Source: Psychromonas ossibalaenae ATCC BAA-1528 (lineage in GTDB: Bacteria > Pseudomonadota > Gammaproteobacteria > Enterobacterales > Psychromonadaceae). Taken from it: a stretch of 64,000 nt of DNA. The stretch is from NCBI RefSeq assembly GCF_000381745.1, contig NZ_KB906974.1, positions 61,537 through 125,536 on the forward strand. The letters are read 5' to 3'. This document shows, in pieces, positions 39,278-47,206 of this stretch (within the stretch, counting starts at the first letter, position 1; each line of letters opens with the position of its first letter). The notes below the pieces were generated by a model, which did not search any database, was not told the origin of the DNA, and worked only from the letters and a program-made list of their open reading frames with translations. Both the position numbers and the translations under genes were made by a program.

Positions 39278-40580
39278 TTTATTCTTTTCACAATACCGTT
39301 TAATGGTCAGAGTTATCTCACGGCGCACACTTGTATTTCTGCCGGCCGCGCTGTTAACTCTAGCACCGTCGGTTTATGCGCTCACTATCGAACAGGCATG
39401 GCAGGCGGCTAAGATTTTTGATCCTGAATATCAGAAAGCACAGACTAATACCCGTATCAGTGAAACAGAGATTCGTTCAAGCCGCAGTGGTTTACTGCCG
39501 GGCCTGAGTGCAGGTGCAACCTCCAGCTGGAATGATAATGGTGATAACAGCAATGGTTATTCACTTAGTTTAAATCAAACCCTATGGGATAGTTCCAAAT
39601 GGGCGGGGTTAGATGCATCACAGGCATCCTTTGTCAGTGCACAGCTGACAGAGCAGCAGGCACATAACAACCTTGCTCAAAAATTGATCACCGCTTACCT
39701 TGATTTAGCTAAAGCGCATGGTGATCTGCGTCTGGCGCAGCAGAAGCTTGATGAAGGACAGAAAATGCTTCGTATTACCGAGCAGCGTTACGCAGCAGGT
39801 GTATTGATGGTGACAGATGTTGAAGATATGCGAGCCAACCATGTTGACGAACAGGCGCTTATTCTGCAGAAACGATCAGAAATCGATACGCTGCAGGCTG
39901 CTTTGACGGCTTTAATCAACCAGGTGCCGGATGATATTGACGAGATCAGCACAACCGAGCTGAAACAGCCGCTGCTGCAGGTCAACAGCGAAGAAGAGTG
40001 GCTGGAACTTGCCCGCAGCAGCAGTCCGGAACTGCTGGCCGCTCAGCAGAGCTTAAAAGCCAGCCGCTTTCAATACCAGCAGGCTAAAGCCGGGTATTAT
40101 CCTAGTGTACAGGGATCCATAAACTACAGCGATGATGACCGGCGTGCCAATGATGATTTAAGTGCCGGACTTACCTTGACCGTTCCACTGGATCTTAATG
40201 GTGCAACTCGTGCTAGTGTTGACCGTTCCAGCCTGCTGGTTTATCAGGCCAAGCAGGACGTTCGTATCGTAGAAATAAATATTAAGCAGACTATCGACAG
40301 CCGCTATAGTCAGGTGCTCCTGGACTGGCAGCGGGTGGAAATGGCGCAGCAGCAGGTTAAATCCCGAGAAAGGGCATTAAAAAGTAAAAAGAGAGTTTAC
40401 AATGCCGGACTTGCAGACGTAACCGATATTATTTCTGCCCATAATAACCTGTTCAGTAGTAAAAATATTCTCCAGGCACTGCTTTATCAATACTGGCAGG
40501 ACCGGGTATCGCTGCTTAAAGCCGCCGGACAGTTAAATGACAATACTGTTGAGCAGATTTCCAGAGCGCTTCAATCATGA
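39270..40580 (+). CDS. TolC-family outer membrane efflux channel
   Basis: A 436-residue outer-membrane protein with a signal peptide (about 1-38, cleavage after VYA) and the duplicated helical OEP repeat (two units, about 45-225 and 240-430), including the conserved AKAGYYPSVQGSINY strand. It is likely a trimeric channel for the ABC exporter encoded around it. It overlaps the adaptor gene by eight bases and the permease gene by four (ATGA), so the operon is tightly coupled. Confidence 0.9.
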   Translation: MPNLFFSQYRLMVRVISRRTLVFLPAALLTLAPSVYALTIEQAWQAAKIFDPEYQKAQTNTRISETEIRSSRSGLLPGLSAGATSSWNDNGDNSNGYSLSLNQTLWDSSKWAGLDASQASFVSAQLTEQQAHNNLAQKLITAYLDLAKAHGDLRLAQQKLDEGQKMLRITEQRYAAGVLMVTDVEDMRANHVDEQALILQKRSEIDTLQAALTALINQVPDDIDEISTTELKQPLLQVNSEEEWLELARSSSPELLAAQQSLKASRFQYQQAKAGYYPSVQGSINYSDDDRRANDDLSAGLTLTVPLDLNGATRASVDRSSLLVYQAKQDVRIVEINIKQTIDSRYSQVLLDWQRVEMAQQQVKSRERALKSKKRVYNAGLADVTDIISAHNNLFSSKNILQALLYQYWQDRVSLLKAAGQLNDNTVEQISRALQS

Positions 40581-41794
40581 TACCTATGTTACAGCAGATT
40601 GTGCAGATGCTTTTTGCTCATCGTCTGCGCAGTCTGCTGGCCATTACAGCAGTTGTATGGGGAATTGTTTCAGTATTAGTCCTGATGGCATTAGGTGAAG
40701 GTTTTTATCAGATCAATGCCAGGCAGTTTTCATTATTAATGAGTGATACCCAGCTTGCTCTTCCGGAAGTAACCAGTAAACCCTGGAAGGGACGGCCTGC
40801 CCGCCGGGAGATTTCTTTCACTGAGCCTGAATTTCGTTTATTAGAAAAACAGTCCGCGATAAAAGCGGTGTCGGTCTTATACCAGAAATGGGATGCGTCG
40901 GTGACAGATATAACCGGGCATACGCTGCCCGGTTATATTCGCGGTGTAGACAATCATTATATTGATATGCGTAAAATAAAACTGGCTGCCGGCTCGCGAA
41001 ATATTAGTCGTCATGATATCAACAGACACAGCCGTATTACCGTTATCGGCTGGCAGCTGGCGCAGCAGGGCGGTTTGTCTATCGGTGACAAGCTGCGGGT
41101 TAACGGTATTCCTTTTATTATAACGGGCATTACCCGGCAGAGTGAAGGCGGCATGTCCATGGGACGTGAAGATAATCAAGTGCTTATTCCCAGCAGCACG
41201 TTTACGGATCTGTGGAGCGATAAACCTGTGCAGGTGATGGTTACACCGGCCCCCGGCATTTCAGGCGTGGTGCTGCGTAAAAATTTATTGTCGTTTTTTG
41301 CCAGTCAAAAACACTTTGATCCTAGCGATAAACGTGCAATGTGGCTTCCTGATTTTAGCCAGGATGTTAAATTTTTTACCACTCTACTGCGCGGCATACA
41401 GTTATTTCTTGGTGCAAGCGGTGCGATGACATTAGCGGTCGGCGCATTAGGTGTTGCTAATATTATGTTTTTATCGGTAACTGAGCGAACCAGGGAAATT
41501 GGTGTGCGCCTGGCGATTGGTGCGACGCCGACTAATATCCTGGTGCAGTTTCTGCTCGAAGGGGGAATGCTGGTATCGATCGGAACGGTCATAGGCGTCG
41601 CTGTTTCTTATGTTTTAATCCTGCTGATGAATCAGATGGGCCTGCCTGACTGGCTCGGCACTCCGGTGATCAGTGTTGATGCGGTGTTAATGGCGCTCTC
41701 TGTGACCGTGGTTCTGGCATTGCTGGCTTCATTTTTTCCGGCACGCCGAGCTGCAAACCTGATCCCCGTTACAGCATTAAGTGCGAGGGCCTAA
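40577..41794 (+). CDS. MacB-like ABC transporter permease (1)
   Basis: A 405-residue inner-membrane permease with one N-terminal helix (about 18-40), a periplasmic MacB_PCD domain (about 45-240) and three C-terminal FtsX-type helices (about 275-400) including the conserved RTREIGVRLAIGAT segment. Its ATG overlaps the TolC-gene stop by four bases. Unlike MacB it carries no fused ATPase; the ATPase is a separate gene at the operon end. Confidence 0.92.
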   Translation: MIPMLQQIVQMLFAHRLRSLLAITAVVWGIVSVLVLMALGEGFYQINARQFSLLMSDTQLALPEVTSKPWKGRPARREISFTEPEFRLLEKQSAIKAVSVLYQKWDASVTDITGHTLPGYIRGVDNHYIDMRKIKLAAGSRNISRHDINRHSRITVIGWQLAQQGGLSIGDKLRVNGIPFIITGITRQSEGGMSMGREDNQVLIPSSTFTDLWSDKPVQVMVTPAPGISGVVLRKNLLSFFASQKHFDPSDKRAMWLPDFSQDVKFFTTLLRGIQLFLGASGAMTLAVGALGVANIMFLSVTERTREIGVRLAIGATPTNILVQFLLEGGMLVSIGTVIGVAVSYVLILLMNQMGLPDWLGTPVISVDAVLMALSVTVVLALLASFFPARRAANLIPVTALSARA

Positions 41795-41795
41795 C

Positions 41796-43076
41796 ATGAT
41801 TGCATTTCGTCAGATTATACAGGAGATGGCGGCTGAAAAGCTGCACCTTGGACTGACCATTTTAGCGATTGCCTGGGCGACCGTTTCTATTGCTTCTATG
41901 CTTGCGGTTGGAGAGGGATTACGGCAAGGGCTTATTCGTACCACCAGTAACGGTAACGGGGATCTAATTATTTTAACGGGTGGCTTTGCAACGCTGGATT
42001 ACGGTAATTTTTCTAAAGGTAAACAGTTAAACCTGAAACCTGACGATGTTGATGTATTGCGGGCTTTACCTTCGCTGGCGCAAGTAGAACCAAGTGCTGT
42101 GTGGGCCTCTTCTGTCACTTTTAAGGACAACGGCACCTGGCAGCAGCCGCTGGCTGTTTATCCGCAGTATAAAGAGTTGACCGGTCTGCAGGTTACCGCC
42201 GGCGGGCGCTGGTTTAATCCTTTAGATATTAAAGAGCAGCGTAAAGTTATTGTGATCGGTAGAAATGCCGCAGTCAGTTTATTTAATGAAGATGATGATT
42301 ATGACTGGGATAATACTCCTGATCTTGAAGCTTCGCCCATCGGCAGGCAGGTTAAAGTCGGTGAAGAAAAATTTACAGTTATCGGTATATTAAAAAACAA
42401 CCCGTCTAATATAGAAAACGGCACCCCGATTGATTACGCGGTGTTTGTGCCTTTTACAACCTGGCAGCGCTTTCATGTAAATCCTTCATTAGGGGCAATA
42501 AACATTAAACCGGCACCCGGGGCTGATCGTGAAAAAGCGGCAGCAACGGCGCGCCAGGTTATTGCCCGAAAATATGGCGCCACTACTGAAGATATGCAGC
42601 TGGTGCAGGCTCAGGATATGCTTTTAAGGCAGAAAACGATGCGTCAGTTTTTAATTGCTCTGCAGAGCTTTCTGGGCATTATTGGTCTGGTAACCTTAGC
42701 TGTTGCCGGTATTGGAATCGCTAATGTTATGTATGCCACAGTAAAACGTGCAACGCGTGATATCGGTATTAGAATGGCTGTTGGAGCAAAGCCGGGCGCT
42801 ATTAAACTGCATTATCTTATTCAGGCGTTTATTACGATTTCCATTGGCGGGGCGATCGGTCTGACGTTAACTTATGCGCTGGTGCAGCTGCTGCAGAATA
42901 TTCCAATTCAGGGAAGCGGGTTTTACGATTATCTCGGACAGCCGACGCCGGAACTGTCATTTTCCATTGTCAGTGTCGTTATCTTTGCATTAAGTGTTAT
43001 CGGTATTGCCGCTGCCTGGTTTCCTGCGAACCATGCAGCCGGTATTACCCCCTTAGAAGCATTACAAAGTGAATAA
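41796..43076 (+). CDS. MacB-like ABC transporter permease (2)
   Basis: A 426-residue permease of the same topology as its upstream neighbour: N-terminal helix, large periplasmic domain (about 45-275) and three C-terminal helices with RATRDIGIRMAVGAK. The ATG at 41796 has GAGGG six bases upstream and begins one base after the previous stop codon. A GTG at 41781 in the same frame is less likely. The two permeases differ enough to suggest a heterodimeric exporter. Confidence 0.92.
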   Translation: MIAFRQIIQEMAAEKLHLGLTILAIAWATVSIASMLAVGEGLRQGLIRTTSNGNGDLIILTGGFATLDYGNFSKGKQLNLKPDDVDVLRALPSLAQVEPSAVWASSVTFKDNGTWQQPLAVYPQYKELTGLQVTAGGRWFNPLDIKEQRKVIVIGRNAAVSLFNEDDDYDWDNTPDLEASPIGRQVKVGEEKFTVIGILKNNPSNIENGTPIDYAVFVPFTTWQRFHVNPSLGAINIKPAPGADREKAAATARQVIARKYGATTEDMQLVQAQDMLLRQKTMRQFLIALQSFLGIIGLVTLAVAGIGIANVMYATVKRATRDIGIRMAVGAKPGAIKLHYLIQAFITISIGGAIGLTLTYALVQLLQNIPIQGSGFYDYLGQPTPELSFSIVSVVIFALSVIGIAAAWFPANHAAGITPLEALQSE

Positions 43077-43096
43077 TTTTTTATTAGAGGAAGAGC

Positions 43097-43816
43097 ATGC
43101 CGTTAGTTAAACTTGAAGGTGTCACTAAGCACTACGAAAGTGGTGATGAAAGCGTCTATGCGCTGGATGATGTCAGTCTTATTATTTATAAAGGTGAGTT
43201 CTTATCAATTCTCGGCCCTTCGGGCTCCGGCAAGTCTACTCTGATGAATGTTTTAGGCTGCTTAGATAAACCTACATCGGGTTTCTATCAGTTAGATGAT
43301 CACGATGTATCAACACTCAGCTGTAATCAACTGGCTGCAATTCGTAATAATAAAATTGGTTTTATTTTCCAGAGTTTTAATTTACTGGAATATGCAACTG
43401 CATTGGAAAATGTAATGCTGCCGCTGGTCTATGCCGGGGTTAATATTAAAAAGCGTCGGGCTAAAGCAGCAGAGCTGCTGAAACGGGTTGGATTAGAAGA
43501 TCGTATGAGTCATAAACCTAATGAACTTTCCGGCGGACAGAAACAGCGTGTTGCCATTGCTCGTGCACTGGTTAATGATCCGCAGATTATCCTGGCCGAT
43601 GAGCCGACCGGCGCGCTGGATTCAAAATCAGGTGCTGAGATTGAAGCGCTGTTCAGCGAGCTGCATCATGAAGGGCGTACACTAATTGTGGTAACTCATG
43701 ATATTTCTCTGGCTCGCCGCACCAAACGTATTATTAATATTAAAGACGGGAAAGTCGTAGAAGATGAAATACTGGATCGTTCATCGGCAATTTATAGGAG
43801 AAGAGAAGGGGATTAA
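43097..43816 (+). CDS. ABC transporter ATPase (MacB/LolD type)
   Basis: A 239-residue ATP-binding subunit with Walker [10 protein letters not shown] (about 40-48), a Q-loop in [21 protein letters not shown], signature LSGGQKQR, Walker [12 protein letters not shown] and the switch His in VVTHD. The sequence belongs to the MacB/LolD/FtsE-like class that drives mechanotransmission export. It is the last gene of the five-gene operon, with an AGAGGAAGAG ribosome site. Confidence 0.94.
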   Translation: MPLVKLEGVTKHYESGDESVYALDDVSLIIYKGEFLSILGPSGSGKSTLMNVLGCLDKPTSGFYQLDDHDVSTLSCNQLAAIRNNKIGFIFQSFNLLEYATALENVMLPLVYAGVNIKKRRAKAAELLKRVGLEDRMSHKPNELSGGQKQRVAIARALVNDPQIILADEPTGALDSKSGAEIEALFSELHHEGRTLIVVTHDISLARRTKRIINIKDGKVVEDEILDRSSAIYRRREGD

Positions 43817-43861
43817 AGGATAAAGCGTTTGATAATCAGCTTATTGACCTTTCTTGGGGGC

Positions 43862-43891
43862 AGGGCCTGTCTGTTATAGAAAACAGGCCCT
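43862..43891. repeat. Inverted repeat after the efflux operon
   Basis: A perfect 9-bp stem AGGGCCTGT/ACAGGCCCT with a 12-base loop lies between convergent genes. No T run is adjacent, so its role as a terminator is uncertain. Confidence 0.5.
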
Positions 43892-43929
43892 ATGTTAACG
43901 AGTTCAAAATTACTGTCGATCACCCGCTA

Positions 43930-44367
43930 TTATTCTTTAAGATAAACAATTAATAAGTCTGAAACGGCTGTTTTTACGAATTTACTCACTGAAGTTGTTA
44001 TATTACTCCAGAGATCATGATGGTGTCCGCAAACCAGCAGATCCACATCCTTATTTATAATTGTTGTGTGCAGTTTGTCGTTCAAATCACCCATTACCAC
44101 CCAGGTGTTGGTGACCGGGTAATCAACCTGATCGGCTAACTCCTGCAGCTCTTGAGTAAGTCGTTCGACCTCCTGTACATTATCATCATGTACTATCAGC
44201 TTACCCGTTTTCGGCTGGCGTAATGCTATGTTGCTTACATACTTAACATCAACAAAAATAAATGAAAGCGTACAATTAGCATCTTTAGCTAACGAGACAC
44301 CTTTATCGATCACTTCCTTACTGGATTTAGATAAATCAACAGCAACTAATATATGTTTATAGCTCAT
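43930..44367 (-). CDS. uspA: UspA-type universal stress protein (copy 1)
   Basis: A 145-residue cytoplasmic universal stress protein. It begins at ATG 44367, because GGAGG lies just upstream and MSYKHILVAVDLSKSS is the usual N-terminus; a longer TTG reading is unlikely. The C-terminal part, CGHHHDLWSN followed by DLLIVYL, resembles E. coli UspA rather than the ATP-binding UspF/G class. It is a close paralogue of the gene at 52037-52477, which flanks the other side of the stress gene set. A shared upstream block with a sigmaS-like -10 lies about 250 bases from the start. Confidence 0.92.
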   Translation of the reverse strand: MSYKHILVAVDLSKSSKEVIDKGVSLAKDANCTLSFIFVDVKYVSNIALRQPKTGKLIVHDDNVQEVERLTQELQELADQVDYPVTNTWVVMGDLNDKLHTTIINKDVDLLVCGHHHDLWSNITTSVSKFVKTAVSDLLIVYLKE

Positions 44368-44791
44368 GTAATCCTCCAAATTTGATCTCTCATTGTTAAT
44401 CGCAATACATAAAACAGGTAAACAATCTATAGGTTAACCTTAAGGTTGTTATCAGTCTGCTTCCGGTATTTATTATTTATAACTGGCTGCACTGCTGAAA
44501 TTTTTTAAAGCTTTGCAGACTTTTATGAAATAAAAATAACCGCTTAATAAACCTCATAGTTAATTAGTATTAATGTATTTTATGCAGTGTAAAAACACAT
44601 TATTAATGTGTTTAGTCTAAGTTTAGCAGCACTATTGTATTTTTCATTTACTTACGAGTTTTTATTGCCGTCTTTATACATTATGCAAAATACCCATAGC
44701 AGTTATTTCGATTTGAGTAAGTAAGAACCTTTGTTCCTACTGGAGGCTGAAAACCCCTCTCTTTGTGTTGCTGAGCATTCATTTAGAATAA
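44368..44791. other. Upstream region of uspA copy 1
   Basis: No gene is visible. The stretch holds the conserved usp element at 44602-44658 and an imperfect hairpin (GTAAGAAC/GTTCCTAC, 44721-44740) beyond the small membrane gene. Confidence 0.5.
44602..44658 (-). promoter_or_regulatory. Conserved usp upstream element with sigmaS-like -10 (copy 1)
   Basis: 57 bases align without gaps to the block at 52688-52744 upstream of the other usp gene (44 of 57 identical by hand count). On the minus strand it contains TAAATGAAAAAT and then TGCTAAACTTA, which fits the sigmaS extended -10 KCTAYACTTAA at 9 of 11 positions (44617-44627). Confidence 0.6.
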
Positions 44792-44956
44792 TTAAACCTC
44801 ATTGATAAAAGGCGGCTGCAGCAGCGTACCTGCTGTTTGTCTTTGTGAATCTGTCTGGCTAGAGACTGTCCATGCATAAAAACTCAGTGCAATGAACAAT
44901 ATAATGCAGGCAAATAGTGACATTACCAGTATACGAATTTTCAGTTTAGATCTCAT
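44792..44956 (-). CDS. Small single-pass membrane protein (54 aa)
   Basis: A short gene starting at ATG 44956, with a strong AGGAGG eight bases upstream, and ending at TAA 44792. The product begins MRSKLKIRI, has one hydrophobic helix (about residues 9-30), and a polar Gln/Thr-rich tail ending PPFINEV, so it is a likely inner-membrane protein with its tail in the periplasm. It lies 38 bases downstream of the HtrA protease gene on the same strand, in the hsp20-degQ transcription unit. A helper or regulator of the protease is conceivable but unsupported. I do not recognise the family. Confidence 0.65.
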   Translation of the reverse strand: MRSKLKIRILVMSLFACIILFIALSFYAWTVSSQTDSQRQTAGTLLQPPFINEV

Positions 44957-44993
44957 GACTGCCGCCTCCTAAAACTCTCCCTGCCTGACAGCG

Positions 44994-46361
44994 TTAGCGG
45001 ATAATAACAAACAATGAGCGTCCGCCGCGTTTAATCTGCAGAACCAGCAGTTTATCTTTCATCCCGACCGCCTGATTCAAGGACTGTAAGTTGTAAACCT
45101 GCTGTCTATTGGCCGCCGTGACAATATCACCCACTTTAAGGCCGTTATATGCTGCAGGTGAATTGTCATTTAAAGCAGTAACCACTACCCCGCGGTTATT
45201 ACGGGTATTTTCAAATTCGACACCTTCAAGCAGGGGATTAAAGCGCTGCTCGTTGAGGGTGATCATTTGAGGATCGCCGATTTTTACGATCAGCTGTTTT
45301 TCATCGCCGTCCCGAAGCAGTGTTAATTTAACCTTGTCTCCGATATTTTTAATTCCGATACTGCTGCGCAGCTGTCCGGCTGAGCGGATAATTTTTTTAT
45401 CCGCTTTTAAGATAATATCTCCGGGAAGAATGCCGGATTTATCAGCCGGTGAATCTTTAACTACGTCGGTGACCAGTACACCGAGCTGGCCGTTTTTCAA
45501 ATTGAATGCCTGATGCAGATCCGGGGTAATATTATGAATACTGATACCAAGTTGTCCGCGTTGAACCTCGCCGTTAGCAATTATCTGCTCCATACTGGCT
45601 TTTGCCATATTAGCCGGAATTGCAAAACCAATACCGATATTACCGCCTGAGGGGGCGATAATTGCGGTATTGATACCAACCAGCTGCCCGGCTAAATTAA
45701 CCAGTGCACCGCCTGAATTACCCGGGTTAATTGACGCATCGGTCTGAATAAAATTTTCATATCCCTCAATACCTAAACCGCTTCGCCCGAGCGCACTCAC
45801 CACACCTGTGGTGACGGTTTGCCCTAAACCAAAAGGATTACCGATAGCGACCACGAAATCACCCACTTCAAGCTGATTTGAGTCTGCTAGCTGTACTTGT
45901 GTGAGGTTATCTGCATCAACCTGCAGGATGGCAATATCTAAGTCCGGATCGACCCCGACTAATGATGCGTTATAATTGCGGCCGTCAGTCAAAGATACCT
46001 TTATTTCCTGCGAATTTTTTATGACGTGATAATTGGTCATAACAATACCGTCCGATGCATTAACAATGACACCTGATCCGGCACTCTGCTGGCGTTTCTT
46101 TGGTCTAGACTGCTGCTGTCTAGGCTGATCCGGAATATTGAAAAAATGTCTGAAAAACGGATCGTTTAACAGCGGATTGATATTCTGCCTGTGTGTTGAG
46201 TATGTGGATATATTAACAACTGCCGGGTTAATTACTTTGAGCATCGGCGCGAGAGACGGGTAAGGTTTTCCGTCCACATCCCTATAAGGAATGGCGGCTG
46301 AAGAGAGTTGAGAAAAGAGTATTAATACACTCGCAATAATTACTGCGGATAATTTATTCAT
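44994..46361 (-). CDS. degQ: DegQ/HtrA periplasmic serine protease
   Basis: A 455-residue secreted protease-chaperone for misfolded envelope proteins. The signal peptide is about 1-22 (cleavage after SSAA). The trypsin-like domain has the full catalytic triad His112 (TNYHVI), Asp142 (DLDIAIL) and Ser215 (GNSGGA), with a Gln/Arg/Lys-rich LA-loop (about 78-93). Two PDZ domains follow (about 262-350 and 375-450). The total length is that of DegQ (455). It lies downstream of the IbpA-type gene on the same strand. Since this appears in a stress gene set rather than beside degS, it may be an extra paralogue. Confidence 0.93.
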   Translation of the reverse strand: MNKLSAVIIASVLILFSQLSSAAIPYRDVDGKPYPSLAPMLKVINPAVVNISTYSTHRQNINPLLNDPFFRHFFNIPDQPRQQQSRPKKRQQSAGSGVIVNASDGIVMTNYHVIKNSQEIKVSLTDGRNYNASLVGVDPDLDIAILQVDADNLTQVQLADSNQLEVGDFVVAIGNPFGLGQTVTTGVVSALGRSGLGIEGYENFIQTDASINPGNSGGALVNLAGQLVGINTAIIAPSGGNIGIGFAIPANMAKASMEQIIANGEVQRGQLGISIHNITPDLHQAFNLKNGQLGVLVTDVVKDSPADKSGILPGDIILKADKKIIRSAGQLRSSIGIKNIGDKVKLTLLRDGDEKQLIVKIGDPQMITLNEQRFNPLLEGVEFENTRNNRGVVVTALNDNSPAAYNGLKVGDIVTAANRQQVYNLQSLNQAVGMKDKLLVLQIKRGGRSLFVIIR

Positions 46362-46401
46362 TTAGATGCCTCCAGTGAATGTGAATAAAATATTGTTGTC
46401 A

Positions 46402-46437
46402 TTAATAAAACGGCCGTGGCAGTGCTGCTGCCGCGGA
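46402..46437 (-). terminator. Hairpin/partial terminator between hsp20 and degQ
   Basis: On the minus strand the stem CCGCGGCAG/CTGCCACGG (46436-46414, one G-U pair) is followed by CCGTTTTATT. Because only 91 bases separate the two genes, it may attenuate rather than end transcription and let the chaperone exceed the protease. Confidence 0.6.
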
Positions 46438-46452
46438 CCTATGTTAAAACAG

Positions 46453-46902
46453 TTAATCTGATTTGTGCTCAATAACGTTTGACCGATCATTGATGCTGAT
46501 AGATTTAGGTTTCATTGCTTCCGGTATCTCTTTAGTTAAACCGATAGTAAGTAAACCGCAGCTGAGATCTGCACCTGTTACTTCTACATAATCAGCAAGG
46601 CTAAATTTTCGTTCGAAGGCGCGGTGGGCAATACCCTGATGAAGATAGCAGCGCTCCTCATCCTGCGCTTTTTTACCACGAACAGTGAGTACACCTTGTT
46701 CCACACTGATATCAAGATCCTCGCGAGTAAATCCCGCTAAGGCTAATTGAATGCTGTAGCGCTGGTTATCAATTGCCTCAATATTATAAGGTGGAAAGCC
46801 TGCCGTAACGGTATCAGCACTTAATGCGTTGTCTAAAAGGTCGGCAAAACGGTCAAAGCCGATACTGTTGCGATATAGAGGGGTAAAATCAATTGCTTTC
46901 AT
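46453..46902 (-). CDS. ibpA: IbpA-type small heat shock protein (Hsp20)
   Basis: A 149-residue cytoplasmic holdase. The N-terminus FTPLYRNSIGFDRFADLLDN and FPPYNIEAID match the IbpA/IbpB class. The alpha-crystallin domain (about 38-125) ends with the conserved GLLTIGL, and IPEAMKPKSISIN forms the C-terminal extension, with an IxI-like ISI motif (about 136-138) for oligomerisation. AGGATAAGAAC precedes the ATG. It is the first gene of an hsp20-degQ-small membrane protein unit. No sigma32 promoter of good quality is visible upstream, but a 9-bp direct repeat is. Confidence 0.93.
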   Translation of the reverse strand: MKAIDFTPLYRNSIGFDRFADLLDNALSADTVTAGFPPYNIEAIDNQRYSIQLALAGFTREDLDISVEQGVLTVRGKKAQDEERCYLHQGIAHRAFERKFSLADYVEVTGADLSCGLLTIGLTKEIPEAMKPKSISINDRSNVIEHKSD

Positions 46903-47206
46903 GTTCTTATCCTCCGTTAGAAGCAGTAAAAAAATAAATACAACATCTGTCGCTGCACCACTCTTAGAGCCGCTGCACCGACATTAATATTACTAAGGCC
47001 GGTATGAAAAAACACAAGTATGAAACATAAAGTTTGATTTATTTTTGATTCCTGTTGTTTTGTGCACTCAGGCTGGTGCTTATTTTTCTAAAACCTATTA
47101 CTAACTGCCTGTATTTTAGATAACTATTGGCACATACTTAATCAGTTAAAGGTTGTGTCGGTAGCTTTTTTGACTAACGTTAATTCTCTACAGGAAATCC
47201 TAGACA
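46903..47206. other. Divergent promoter region of hsp20 and the antiporter
   Basis: The 304 bases contain the direct repeat CGCTGCACC at 46951-46959 and 46971-46979 (20-base spacing, two helical turns) on the hsp20 side. CACATACTTAA at 47131-47141 on the antiporter side is a weak sigmaS-like -10. Confidence 0.45.

Noticed and set aside
44721-44740. Terminator downstream of the 54-residue gene
   Set aside because: The hairpin is imperfect and no T run follows on the relevant strand.
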